In this document: piece after piece, positions 21,046 to 33,559 of the stretch
Layout of the letters: each line of letters starts with the position of its first letter
How positions within the stretch are numbered: the stretch's first letter is position 1
DNA from: Cavia porcellus
Taxonomy: Eukaryota > Chordata > Mammalia > Rodentia > Caviidae
Assembly: GCF_034190915.1 (NCBI RefSeq)
Contig: NW_026947506.1
Span: 33,583,748-33,647,747, forward strand
Reading direction: 5' to 3'
Length of the DNA stretch: 64,000 bases
Notes under the pieces: generated by a model
What the model was told of the DNA's origin: nothing
The model's database searches: none
Seen by the model: the letters and a program-made list of their open reading frames with translations, nothing else
Translations under genes and position numbers: made by a program

Positions 21046-23510
21046 GGTTAAATCCATCCAATAAGACAGGCAACACTCCAATGCATGACTTAGGCATAAC
21101 TATTAGCCCAGTGTGCTATTAAGGAGCTATTAAGCTTAACATTATCAGGAACTTAATGTCCTTGTGTGTTTTCATTATATAATTCAATCAGAGGAACAAA
21201 AAAAAATGATCTTTAGATGAAAGAGTACTAAATATATACTTAAGGATTTGTAAATTACTTAAAAATTGAACACTACCTCCTTATATTTTAAGACACTTCA
21301 CACTGATTTAAAAATTTAATATAGGGTAAGACTAGAGATAGTGTAAACTGTACAGTTTTCATTCAGGATAGTAGAGATTTTTCTGAATCTGCAGATTTCT
21401 CATATCATAGTCTGGTACTACATAGTTTAGATATAGCATGAGGGAAATCATATGATATCAACTCTTGACAGTTTCAAACATTACAAATTACTTATTTTTT
21501 AAAATTAAGTTTATTGGTACTATTCATCATAGGGCATGAGTTACAATTTAGAATGTGATTAACACTAATGTTAGAAGGATGATCCAGTGTATCCAAAAGA
21601 TCCTTTTCCACCAATACATTGTGGAGATTTTGAGCATGACCCCAGATTTTATACAAGCCAGTTCAGCCTGCATGGATTCTTCTCCCAGGTCCTGGCAGAA
21701 GTTCTCACTGTCTCAGAAAGGGACCTACTGAACAAGAACCTCAGTGGGAAATGCCTTTGTATGTACAGAGAACATTGCTATGCCTGCTATATATAATGGG
21801 CCAGCATTTAGTATTTATGTAATATTGCTTGATTAAAATAGCACTCATATGTTCATTAATAAAATCATTTGACTATACTTAAAATACAAGTTTCTTTATG
21901 AAAATATCTTTGTGGCTTTTGGCTATGCCTTGCCATGCCATTGATTCTGAGTCTCTCTCAGGATCCGTGGTAATACTAGTTTTAACTTTAGATTACTAGA
22001 ACTTTCAGAGAAGACATGGAGTGCTAAAAGCGACCTCTTTTCAAACCTGACTGGAGAAATGAGAAAAAGCATCAAAGACAAGACTTCTAAGAAGGAAGGT
22101 ACAGACTGATTTACTTCCAAGCTTACACAAAAGGGACCAGAAAACAGTAGGAGATCAGTCCTTGTTGAAGTCCTCTTGTTCCTCATGTCCCTTATTCAAC
22201 CAAGTTATTTCTTGAGACTGAGAACCTGTTCACGTGATTACCTTTACAGCAAGGCTATAGGGAAGTTCTCCTCTCTATGCAGGGTAAGCTCTGAAGTAAT
22301 TTCTATTTTTCTTTAGTTTCTTGCCAAGATGCATTGAAGTATATATCCATGCTAAGAGAAGATATGGATCATTTTTATTTTAGTTTTGGAAATTGACAAA
22401 CTGATCTTTCCATGTATAGTAAGAAAACTGAGATGTTACTATAGAATTGTCATTGACCTTTTGAAAACACTGATCCCATTTTCCTTGGCTTCTCTGACTT
22501 GTTTCACACATTTAACTTCCTTTTTGTAAACATGATCATGGTCTGTTGTGATTGTGAGGGTGAAGTTGCAAGATCAGACCCCTTGCCAGATAAGAGCATG
22601 ATTCCAACCACAAAGATGGCTCTCAGATCTCTCAGATTGGCTGAATGGGTTCCTGGTGGGAGAAGTGACTTGCTTTCTTATGGTCTGCTCATGGCCAGAG
22701 GTAGCCTTTCAGGGACCATTTATAATAGAAGATAATGAAGGTGACTTAGTCAACTATAGGCAGGGCTGGAGGCATCCACTGGCATTTGCTTACTCCAGAG
22801 AAGGAAGTTTAGAATTACCTTCAGTGTACATCCATAAGAGCAGAACACTAGGTTAGTCACTGTTGTACTGAATGTGTGGACATGGGCAGGAGTTCTGTGG
22901 ACCTTACTGTTGTGTTCTATATAAAAGGATGATTGTTTGAGAGCATTTAATGAATAGTAGCTTCAAATGTACTTTAAAATGTTGATTTGTTGGTTACCTG
23001 GTAATGAAAATACCAACAGCACTCTGACTTCTTTAAATAATTGTTTTGTTTTTCTCATTAAAGTGGACTTTAATTTTGAAAAGTGATCACTTCTTTACTC
23101 ATTGTTACTAACTACCTGTGCTACAGTTGAGTGTAATTCTTTCTTCAATGTAACAGTTGGACAGATTTTGTATTTAAAGTATTTTCTTCATAAACTGTAT
23201 TATCCTTGGCTAAAGGGTTTCTCTTTAGTAGGTGCTTTTGACTATCTGGCCTTTATAGTGTCAATTTCACTTTTAAATTCCTATAGAGACATGCTTGGCT
23301 GCTTATAAATTTTCTATTATAGTTCTGTAAGAATTTTTCACTTTCTAAAGACCATATGTGTTTGTCTTGGTTCTCAACATTTTATAACTGCCAAAATAAT
23401 TTAAAAGACATTTTTCTTGTGCAACTTAATTTAGAGAAGAACACAGTTTGTCGAACAAAGCAGGCTAAGGAATGGTGTGAATTGTGCAGCTGTATGCCTA
23501 CAACACTCCC
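21046..23510. other. unassigned DNA
   Basis: No supported gene. Open frames near 21587-21796 (69 codons) and 22499-22735 (78 codons) lack splice sites or homology that I can recognise. Confidence 0.5.
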
Positions 23511-23517
23511 AGCAGCA

Positions 23518-23645
23518 GCATGGAGCATGGAGAGAGCACTTCACTGGGACTCTGATGATGTGGCCTGAGTCCTGAAAATGCTGATCATTACCTGTTTCTT
23601 GCCCTCAGTTTCTTCACTTGGAAAATGATGCTTCACAGAGGCTTT
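23518..23645 (+). repeat. MIR SINE
   Basis: GCAGCATGGAGCATGGAGAG, CACTGGGACTCTGATG, then CCCTCAGTTTCTTCACTTGG-AAAATGATG reproduce the MIR order on the plus strand. Confidence 0.75.
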
Positions 23646-24509
23646 AAATAAAAAAGGCCATTGATTCTTGTTTTTAACTTCTCAAAGTTCAACATTGATG
23701 ACTCATCTGGTTTTAATATTCCTCTTTGTAGTAAAGCAGATTTATGGATTATATTCTGAAAAAAATCAGAAAAATCAAGATATACTGTATAATAGTTATC
23801 AACCATGGAATCTCAGTAGCTTAAAAACAAGTTTAATGATCAGGATAGACTATCTAATAGAAGATTTCTGTTCCTTAGAGTTACTCAAAGATGAAAGCTG
23901 ATTGGGCAGGCATTGTCTTAAATGTTGCTGATAGCCATTAGAGTAAGAAAAGTGTGGTGGAAATACACATATCTTCCTGGCTTCTAAAGCTTCTTCCTAT
24001 GTTTCATTGGCTACAGCAAATGACATAACTGATTCTGGGGCAGGGAAGTTGGTCCTCCAGTTCCCATGAGGGGAATTGAGAGTATATCTTATGACTGCCA
24101 CAATTATAGGAGAGTTTAATTCATAGTTAGCAGATTTTCGCTCTGATGTATTTCTATTTCATCCAGAATGAGAAAGGTAACTAATGTAATAGCTATTAAT
24201 GGCAGAAAAACAGAATTCTGAGATTCATGTAGTAATGGTGTACCAATAAACACTTTGGCAGATAATCAAATGTCTTCATGTTAATAACCAATTTTGGATT
24301 AAGATGGTAGTGAGAATTTCAGGAAAAGAAAAACATCCCTCTTTCTTGTTGCTTATGTCCCTGTGATATTTTTGATTTGTTCATGGAGCTGCAGTGGGCA
24401 CAGGGGATTGAGTGCTGGTTGGGGCAGCTAAAATAAGACTGCATTCCTGAGATGTCTCACTAATGTTTTATTTGGGGGGCAAGTAAGCAACATCTGAAAA
24501 TAGTACTAA

Positions 24510-24545
24510 GATTAGAAAAAGGATTAGAAAAAAGATTAGAAAAGG
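24510..24545. repeat. 12-bp tandem repeat, three units
   Basis: Three units of GATTAGAAAARR. Confidence 0.9.
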
Positions 24546-24887
24546 GAGATGTCAATTTGTATCTAACATATAGTTTTGTTTTATGTTTTTTTATTCTTTG
24601 AAATTGTTATAGATTGAGTATATTAAATGAGGAATACCTAAGTTAGTATAAGGTAGTCATTTAGAAACTTTAGTAACTCACTAATATTCTTGACATTTTT
24701 GTTATAAAATCATTGAACACAATTCTATAGAGGCCCTTTTCCCATGCTTGTTACAGTCCAGAAGTTTATATTTGTAATCCCATGGAAATGTTATTGGAAT
24801 CCTGGCAAATTAATTCCAATCTATCACCTCCAGTGCAATCCACCATGAGAATAAAGACATTAAAACATATTTATAGTGAAGGACAGT

Positions 24888-25490
24888 CCTGAGTTCAGTC
24901 CAGACAAGGTTGCACAGAACAGTGTCCCTGATCCAGGGCCTAACCTGGATTTTATTAATTCAGGAAGAAAGGAGTGGCTAAGGATGAGTGACTGTGGGAA
25001 TAGTAGGAATTACGGGAATTCTGTGAGTATTGTGAGCTGAGCTAGCTAAGAGGCCAGAAAGCACCTCTGCAATTTGCAGAGAAGGATATGTAGAAAGACC
25101 AATCTACATAACATAGTTAAGGTAGCATATATTGTTTAGGAGGCTGTTGCTTCAGTTTCTGATATGTAAAATTTTGTGTCCTGGGAAGTCATAGCCTTTT
25201 ATCTTGAGGCTCCAACCTAGTTGACAGCTCTGGAGCTGTGTGGCTCTGCCTTCCTGCTGGGCTCAATCTTATAGAGAGGTACTGAGATGGGGAAACAGTC
25301 TGCTGTCACCTAACTTCAAATACTATGTATCAGCACCTCAGCTAGCCCTATTTACATTGCTTAGAGCCAATTAAAGGGAAAAGGAAATAGTTTAGCCAGC
25401 TCTCTACGTATCAGTACATGAAGATAGGGCCAGGTTTAGCCAAAGTGAAAGTAACTGCTCTGTATTCAAGGAGAGCCATCTAGATTGTCT
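24888..25490 (-). mobile_element. possible antisense LTR
   Basis: The block has LTR-like texture and differs in composition from its flanks. On the minus strand an AATAAAATCCAGG element lies near 24947-24960 and a GTTGCACAGAACAGTG-type segment follows on the plus strand. No terminal TG...CA pair or target-site duplication could be fixed, so this is a weak call. Confidence 0.25.
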
Positions 25491-25538
25491 TCTACACAAT
25501 TTAACAAATACTTTTAACTTTTAATACTCGTAATGTAC

Positions 25539-25690
25539 AACAGTGATTCTCAAATTTCTGTTGCAGCCCAGGTATCTGGATGAACCCCTTCCTTCCTAGA
25601 GTTTCCTGTTCAGTAGGGGGGAACTTGAGAATTTGCATCCCTGGAATGATCATACAGCTAGTGAGAAGGCCACACTTTCACAAACATTGA
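25539..25690 (+). repeat. MER5A-like hAT DNA transposon relic
   Basis: AACAGTGATTCTCAAATTTC, CTAGAGTTTCCTGTTCAGTAGG, TTGAGAATTTGCATCCCTGG and CCACACTTTCACAAACATTG follow the MER5A order, with eroded terminal repeats. Confidence 0.75.
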
Positions 25691-25699
25691 TATAGAGGA

Positions 25700-26905
25700 A
25701 AAGGCCATGAAAACAGAGTAGACAGTTAGGGTTTTTACTCTCCCTGTTGCTACTTAAAAACCATTTAATGCCTTTGATGTTGTTTAAGTTGATCAGCTCC
25801 TCCAATCCTCTGTGTTCATATGGCAGATGAAGGGTACAATTTGATCTCAGGAGTTGTATATTAATGCCATTAAAAAATAGTATATAAGACTCCATAAGAT
25901 AAACATCCTATAGATTATAAACCATAGTTTTTTTCATTGAAGGTATATATGGCATCATACTAGGTAATGTAAGGTAGGGCACAGAAAGAACCATACACAA
26001 AGTGGAAAGAATGTGAAGAAATCAGTCAGAGGAGAGGCCAGGAGGGCTGCTCAGGACTGGCTTCCCCTAGACTTGCCAGTGAAAGGCCCTCAGTTCACAA
26101 GAGGGCTATCTGTTGTATAGGCAGTGAAATCTAGAAACCTAAAATGGTAATGTATTGTAATATTTATTTTTCTTGGACTCAGTCTCAGCATACCTACTTT
26201 TAAAGGACTGTATAATGAACAGTATGATACTACCCATTTTGCTGGCATTTAAAATACAATTCTTTCAACAGTTCGATAATATTATAAATATAAACATTAG
26301 ATGTTTGAAGTTCTATTCATATGGTGTTTGATTTAACCAGTTGGGGGAGGAGTGGAAATTATCTGAAAAATCTTAAAGATTTTGTTAATCTTTAGATTAT
26401 AAATGTAGTTCATATTTAGTTAACTATACTAGCCTTTTACTTATAGGGTTTGAGGCCTTGTCTATCTTTAGCATTTTAGATAATTTTCATTACAGGTTGA
26501 CCCTAATGTTCAAAATTAAACTTAGTAGATTTAGAAATTAATATTACATAATATATTATTTTTACTCTAAGTGCTTTTATAGGTATTAAAGATAGATACA
26601 ATTATAATTTAGGTCATAATTATAATTGACTTGGATAAAATATGGAATTACATAGGTTATAGTAAATTATGTGGTAAATAGAAATTACTTTTGACAACAA
26701 AATTAAGATTTTTATCTTGGGCAAAGAGTGTATCTAGGTAATAGATTGAGCTTTGTAGCTAGTAAAATGTAATTATATATATTAGCTATTGTTAAGCTTA
26801 ATATGACACATGGTTATTGCACATGTAATGACATTTTATTACATACTACTTTTAAGTAGTGAATACTAAATGGACAGATGATATCATGAGAATTCTGTTT
26901 AGATT
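25700..26905. other. unassigned AT-rich DNA
   Basis: I see nothing that can be annotated with support. Confidence 0.5.
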
Positions 26906-26907
26906 CT

Positions 26908-27306
26908 TGAAATTTAAAAATTCCCCCATTGATGCAGTAAGGATCCTGAATACCTACCTAGCCCATGCATTAAATGCTTGGATCTCATCATGATGCTATC
27001 ATCAAGACATGGTGGGACCTTTGAGAGGTGGGGCTTAGAGGTACTCAGGTCATGGTGAGGCTGTCCTCCATATAAGAACCTTATTTTTTCTTTTGCTCCC
27101 TGGCTTGTGAGTAGGTTTGTTTTGACACATTTTGGCAGGAAGTGCTGTTTTGCTACAGGCACAAAGCAATATGGGCCAATCAGTCATGGACTGGAACCTC
27201 CAAAATTGTGAGCCTTTTTCTTTTTATAAACTAATTATCTTAGGTATTTTGTTATAGTAACTGATATAGTAACTTAGGTATTTTGGTATAGAAGCTGATT
27301 AGCATA
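26908..27306 (+). mobile_element. ancient MaLR-like LTR
   Basis: Ordered LTR phrases: TGGGACCTTTGAGAGGTGGG, GTGAGTAGGTTTG, CACAAAGCAATATGGGCCAA, GACTGGAACCTCCAAAATTG, and a double TTAGGTATTTTG...AAGCTGATTAGCATA end. The last 60 bp contain a roughly 30-bp imperfect tandem duplication. Confidence 0.6.
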
Positions 27307-27855
27307 CTTGTATTGGAAGAAGACTATCCTGGTATGACCTTAACCCTTTATCTTGGCTGACATTTTGAATCACTTTATATGTTTCTTACATATTGCTTAT
27401 CTTTCTGTGTAGAACTATACTTCCTTTGTTCTAAGCAAACGAAGAATGGGAAATCAAGACTATAAGTAAATATATGTCTGCATTCTCTTAACACAGAGAC
27501 ACACTTTAGCTATAGAAATGGATGATTTGTTACTTTTCTTTTTGGATGGCCATCTCCTCCCCAGAAACCTTCATGTATCACACTAATCCACATATTCTTG
27601 GAGACTCTATTGAGCGCATAGCCAGTTTCTTCCACCATGCTTCCCTGTTTTTTTCTTTCAAATACATCTTTTATTGTTACTGAAGTGCCAATGGAAAAAT
27701 AAAATTCATAGCATAGCCATATATCTGGAATGTACTATATATAAGTAATTACTAATAAATTATTCTAAATGTTCTAAAAGTATACATGTAATAGAATGAG
27801 ATTTGAACTTAATTCTGTCTTTCTCTAAAGTTACTTTGCTACTTTTCTGGGAGTT

Positions 27856-28010
27856 TTGTTTTGTGTTTGAGACAGGGTTTCTCTATTTGGTCCAGGCAAG
27901 TCTTGAACTCATATATGGCCCATTCTTCAGCTTGTGAATCTTGTGCCTCAGTCTATGAAGTGTTGTAATTGCAGGTGTGTGCTACCATATCCAGCTATGC
28001 TACATTTTAA
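27856..28010 (-). repeat. old B1-like SINE
   Basis: Antisense B1/7SL phrases: TTTGAGACAGGGTTTCTCTA, TCTTGAACTCATATATGG, TTGTGCCTCAGTCTATGAAG and ATTGCAGGTGTGTGCTACCA. Confidence 0.7.
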
Positions 28011-28221
28011 ATATTATTGCCAGATTTCATTCCTTAAAGGAATGGGGAGAGCAGCATTTTCTATTGCTAACGTTTGTTGTTTTCACTTTATTTTTTATCA
28101 TTATAAACAGTGCTGTGGTGAATATCCTTATGTCTACATTGATAAGTAAATATATGATTATTGTCTTTAATAAAGTCCTAGAAATAAAAAAAATCTGGGT
28201 CTAAGTTCCTTTATTATTATT

Positions 28222-28378
28222 ATTATTTTTTTTTTTTTTTTGAGAAAAGGTCTTGCTGTGTAGTTCAGGCTGGTCTTGAACTCACTATGTAGCCGAGGCT
28301 GGCCTTGAACTCACAGGGATCCTCCTGCCTCTGTCTGCCAAAGTCTGGGATTACAGACATGCAGCACCAGGCCTGGCC
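28222..28378 (-). repeat. B1 SINE with internal 29-bp duplication
   Basis: T-rich tail, then TGAGAAAAGGTCTTGCTGTG, two successive 'GGCTGG(T/C)CTTGAACTCA' units (the rodent B1 duplication), GATCCTCCTGCCTCTGTCTG and TGGGATTACAGACATGCAGC, ending GGCCTGGCC. Less diverged than the two other B1s here. Confidence 0.9.
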
Positions 28379-28558
28379 ATTCACAGTTTTTTTTAAGGCC
28401 TTTGAAATTGTTCTTCTGAAAATTGATGTCAATTTAGTGATTATACTCTCTTGGATTTTATATCAATAGCTTTCTCTTCATAAATTCCATGGTACATTTA
28501 GTACTTTTTATCCTTTTATTGTGTTTAATGCCTTTATCTTCAAAGTAACTATCATTTG

Positions 28559-28628
28559 TTACAGAGAAGTCCTACATTCCCATTTACCTTGTATTACAGA
28601 GAAGTCCTACATTCCCATTTATCTTGTG
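28559..28628. repeat. 35-bp tandem duplication
   Basis: Two head-to-tail copies (28559-28593, 28594-28628) of a unit starting TTACAGAGAAGTCCTACATT, with two mismatches. Confidence 0.9.
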
Positions 28629-28641
28629 TGTTTACAAGTTT

Positions 28642-28760
28642 CTATTTTTATTTATTTATTTATTTTTGTCTTTTTCCTTTTTATCGGTACCGGGGATCGA
28701 ACTCACGACTGCCTGCTTGCAAGGCAGGCACTTTCACCGTTGAGCTAAATCTCCAGGCCA
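28642..28760 (-). repeat. ID-type SINE
   Basis: Reverse complement carries GGCCTGGAGATTTAGCTCAA, CTTGCAAGCAGG, B box GAGTTCGATCC and the GATAAAAAGGAAAAAGAC spacer. The tail is of TAAA repeats (TTTA on plus). Target-site duplication TGTTTACAAGTTT at 28629-28641 and 28761-28773. Confidence 0.92.
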
Positions 28761-28773
28761 TGTTTACAAGTTT

Positions 28774-29432
28774 CAAATCACAGTCCATGTGTCCCCTAAT
28801 GACAAAGGTGTGATATGAGATATGTATTGTTTGGAGATTTTATTGTGCAGATATTTCGGCATGACTTATACAAACATGAATAATACACATCAATCATGGG
28901 ACATAGCTTCTTGCTATATTCAGAGAGTGGTGAACATGAGGTGTAACATACAGTTTAGATTCAATGCAATGTACTATTTTACTGCAAACTGTTAGAAGAT
29001 AACCTCTTACATTAATTGGAGATTTACTTCAGTCTGGCGACGTGGGAATGCTGAGGTGGGGTTTTACCTTCTGAAGTGTGAGTGTTTCATTTCAGCTGAG
29101 AGGAGATCTTACTCCTCCCTCATACCTTAGGAAGCTGCATTCCAAGGTAAATTGTGGTGTTTTGTCACTAATGTAACTTTCTGTTGTCTACCCTATGAAC
29201 TGTCAGCACATTTCCAGACTGTGGCTTATTTCTATCTTTAGTTATCTGTCATGCATACAGTTCTTTTTGATAGAATCTAGAATTCACTAAATTCATTTTG
29301 GAGTCTGTGATAAGTGGTATTTGAGTTCTAGTCTTCATTCAGGGTATGTTCCTTTCATGGAAGGCACCACAGTATTTACACTGCAGTATTTACTTTCATT
29401 CCACATCACTTTTGGACCCTTCTCTGTAACCA
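28774..29432. other. unassigned DNA
   Basis: I see no gene or repeat with support. Confidence 0.5.
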
Positions 29433-29474
29433 ACAAGGTCATGAGTTTGATCCCTGGTAACAAGAAACAAAAAA
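29433..29474 (+). repeat. ID-type SINE, 3' half only
   Basis: AACAAGGTCATGAGTTTGAT-CCCTGGTAACAAGAAACAAAAAA matches only the B box and tail of the ID family. The head is missing, consistent with 5' truncation. Confidence 0.65.
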
Positions 29475-31874
29475 TCTCGCTTGACTTAAGAGAAAATAAA
29501 AGTAAATTCTCTTTAGAGCAGAGTTTTATGTCTTGCAGTGTTCAGTTTTGAAACAGGATAGAGATGAGTCATGAAATCGTAGCACATGTGACAGTGAATT
29601 TACTATGTTTGCGCTCTATGATCAGAGTTCCCTGCTCTCTGCGAAATGAGGATTTTGGTTTATTTTTCAGAATATACTTAGAAAATTTGACTCTAAACAA
29701 GCTAGAAATTATCAAAGGGATTTTTAAAATGGCCATGAATGGTACTATTTTTGGATCTTAGGATTTCTTAATCCACATAAAGTCACTCTTCTATAGTATT
29801 TTCCTCTTACTTACTATATACTAACTAATATATAAACAGCTATCTGAATCATGATTTTTTTTTGTCATGCCCAGGCCAACTCTTTCCTCAAGTCAAAATT
29901 TAGCCAGAAGGAAAACATTTTTATCTTAGTGCATACAACAATATGCTAAAACATGTAGCTTAATTTACAGTCTCCTTCAATGTGCATTAGAAATATTTTA
30001 CATCTGTAATGTTTGTAGACATTACCACAGGTATAACAATGATATTTTAAAAGTCAATCTGAACTTGTATTTTTATATATAAATGTGTATCCATATGCAT
30101 AGAAATATATTTATAATATACATCTGTGTATATGAGATAAATATATATATACAATATGTAAAGATAAATTATATGTTAAATGTAAATTATTTATTAAAAG
30201 ACCACAGGTAATTGGTATCTTGAGGTGTTTAAACCTACAGTATTTAAGAGCGTGGACTTTATTTAGCTTTGCAATTTAATTATTTAAATTTTCTTCTGTT
30301 TTCTAAATGTAGACTTCAGGTGAATCAGTGTACTTCAAATCAGCGTATTTTGGCAAGTGTAAAAATCATAGGTATTGCACAAATCATCAAGGAGTCTGTC
30401 AGAGCAGTTCTAATGACCAGTTGGCTTAGTTTTGTACCTCATGTTCTCCTTACGTTTAACTTCTCTTGGTTAGTGGTGGTTACATACTCATTATTACTTC
30501 ACAGGTTGTATTGGACTATTGTTCACTGATATACTGCTTTATCGATCATTTATTTAATTCTTCCCTATACCTACTCCTATTTGTTGGATGTCACTAAAAG
30601 TGAAACTTTTAACATTTAGAACATGCTAGGAAATCTTTTGTGCTAATTATATACACTTGACAGATGTGTTCAAAAATTTTCTTATAGTCATTAACATAGT
30701 GAAATTTCAAGTACTTTGTGTGATATTAATATTATTACTACTATGACAAGTGACAGTTTGGAAAAGAACATATTTCTTACAAGAACTCTTGTCATATTTC
30801 CTATTTTCATGTTTTGATATTTCTAAGAAATATGTCACTATTAAGATTTATGATTTTTTGCAGTATTTCTTAGGAAGCTTAAAATCAATATGTTAGCTTA
30901 ATTTAAACCTTTTTTCATTCTTGATTGTTAAAGAAACTTTAAAATAGATCATATAGTAGTGCTGTGCTTTTGATAATAATTTTTAGCAGTTTAGTTAAAA
31001 GATTAGCCTATTAAATGATCTCACCTACTTTCAGATAATAGAAATTAATTTTTAAAATCTTTATCCTTTTTACTATTTTGTATTTTATTGTAATAGTTGC
31101 TTGTCAGGAATGTATGATTTTCAGGAGTTACAACCTGGCCAAAAGTCAAAGAGCAGGGAGTGGGTGTAACACATTTGTGTTTATGATGCAATTATATAGG
31201 TCATATTATTTTAATATATCACTACCTGATGGGTATGTGAATTATTTAAAATGAGCATTTGGCTACTATTTTGTGTTATTTGAAATAAAATGAATTTTTA
31301 ATGTTCATTTGTAACACGATGTGCCAAGATTATCGTACTTTCCAAATTCAAATGAGGAATCACTCGGCAGCAGTGTTTTTCCCTTATTGCACAGGTCATG
31401 GAAAACCTAGAATTGGGCACAGCCTTTAAATTGATCTATATGGATATACCATAAATTGTTAATTTTTCAGTCAGTTAAACTCAAACATGCTTACTTACAT
31501 GTGTCCTCAGACTTTTTGTTTTTGATTTTGTTTTGAAATCAAAACCAGCAAAAATAATACCAAAGAATCCATTTGGTAACCTCACTTTCCTCCTAACTTT
31601 AGTTAGTTTCAAAATTAAAAGTTTTTCTTAAGGAAATTTTGTAGATTTAGAAGCTGAGTCATGATTTCAATATTTAAATCTTGATTTGTGAAAATGCAGT
31701 CCTAATCTTATAGCCTAAGTCACTTGGGTTTGAGTGAGGTGCAGCTCTTCAGAAGGACCTGATAATATCCTGTTGTCCCAGTGTTTACAGGGAGTTCAGG
31801 TACCAGGTCCTTAGTAAAGGGTTGTGTGTGACGCTCACTCAGCTATGTACTTAGTCAGGGATGAACACATTTTT
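29475..31874. other. unassigned AT-rich DNA
   Basis: No supported gene or named repeat; several TA-rich runs near 30070-30170. The longest plus-strand open frames (76 and 86 codons) have no homology I recognise. Confidence 0.5.
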
Positions 31875-31932
31875 TCTTCTCTTCTCTTCTCTTCTCTTCT
31901 CTTCTCTTCTCTTCTCTTTTCTTTTCTTCTCT
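31875..31932. repeat. (TCTTC)n microsatellite
   Basis: About eleven pentanucleotide units, strongly polypyrimidine on the plus strand, with minor TTTTC interruptions at the right end. Confidence 0.97.
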
Positions 31933-32609
31933 AGACTGACATAATTTGAATGGAAGGCAAAATTTGCTAATATGTTGGTTCATGGTACCTAATTTTTTGA
32001 AAGCTTTGAAAGTTATTTTTATTTTTGTGGGTCACATTTTAAAGAGCTGCCTTCTGTAGATTTGATTTTGAGCAATATTTGGAGCTAGACTGACCAAAGA
32101 ATAGGATCTTACCTTACTTGTGGCTGAGAATCATATTGAGCCATCTATTTCAACTGTCATGCAGTTTGCTAATTAGTTCATTCTAGAGGTTAAGAAATAT
32201 GAAAGACTTCAAAATAATTATTACATGCTTAGAACAAAGCAGCATCAGCCAACTGCCATTGCACAGTCATTGTATTCTGATATCTCATGGAAGAAATGGA
32301 AGATAAGATCTTATTGTTGCCTGCATTATCTTCCTCACTTTATGTGAAGATTATATACAGATATTTAAGTAATTTAAGGATTCATAAGTTATATAATTCT
32401 GTTTTGCTCATTAAAGATTTTATCATTAAAGTGAAGCCTATTAAAGAACATTTGGAAAATATAGGAAAATATAAAGTAAGAAAAGAGAAAAGTAACATAG
32501 GCCTTACTGTCTAGAAATATAATTATTTGATGGATTTGCTTTTGACTTTTTCATATATTTTTCATAAAAAATATAATATTTTAATTTGGCTTTATAGTGG
32601 GCAACAACA

Positions 32610-32740
32610 GCTGACATTTTCTGAATGCTTACTTTATAGACAAAAATGATGAATTAAGAACTTTGTATGTGCTATGATCTGTTTAATGTTCACAATAATC
32701 TATGAGATAGCTATTAATTTAGTGATAAATCAGACTTACA
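32610..32740 (-). repeat. MIR-like SINE
   Basis: Antisense MIR order: TGAATGCTTACTTTATAGAC, AACTTTGTATGTGCTATGAT, TTTAATGTTCACAATAATC and TATGAGATAGCTATTAATTT. Confidence 0.55.
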
Positions 32741-32744
32741 GCTT

Positions 32745-33550
32745 GCTCAACATCAAAATATTAGAAACTCAGAAGTTCCAGTCTATGACTTGGAAGATAT
32801 CATAGACCTGTTTATTTCTCTGCTTCCTTGTAAAGTACAACAATAAACCCTGGAAATAATACAAGAAACAAAGAAACAATATTTTCAAAAGTGATAGGAA
32901 GAAATCACACTGGTCTTAGATCTCAGAAATATAGGATCAGTACAATGACAGCACGTCTTATGTTCTCTTACTTAACAGAACAGGTAGACTTGGCATTTCT
33001 TGATCTCTGAACTAGCAACCAGTGCAATCTGGGCAGGTTCTCTCCTTCCTTGGATCAAACAAGGCTAGCCTGATATCACTCACAAAGAGGGCCAGTAGGA
33101 GTATTTCCAATATTATGGGGTTAAGAGAAGTCTCTTTCCAGTGAGAGACACTTGGGCTTTTGAGAAGCACCTGCTAAAAGTGTCCTTCCCCTCCCCCCTC
33201 CCCCGCAGCAATCCTCCAGGGAATTACCCTATGTATATCCATTAACATGAGATTTCTCTCTTTTGCCCCAGAACACAGAGGTAGGCAGGGAAGCCTCTTT
33301 CATCTGTGGGTGACACTTCAACCTGGAGACACTGGATCCAGGCTGTCTCTGGCAGTGTTAGCTGTAATCAGGGGGAACCCTGTATGTGCCAGATGAATGA
33401 AGCTGACCAAAACAACACAACAAAGGCTATGAAAATTAAACCGTCATTGTAACCGTGGCACACAAAAATAGTCCAAGACCTGCATGTTAATGCTAAATAG
33501 GGTGGCTGCCCAGCGAGAAAATCAGCAAGAATACAGAAGGTCTGTACAAC
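32745..33550. other. unassigned DNA
   Basis: No supported gene. A C-rich run CCCTCCCCCCTCCCCCGC lies at about 33188-33206. Confidence 0.5.
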
Positions 33551-33559
33551 ACAATTAAC

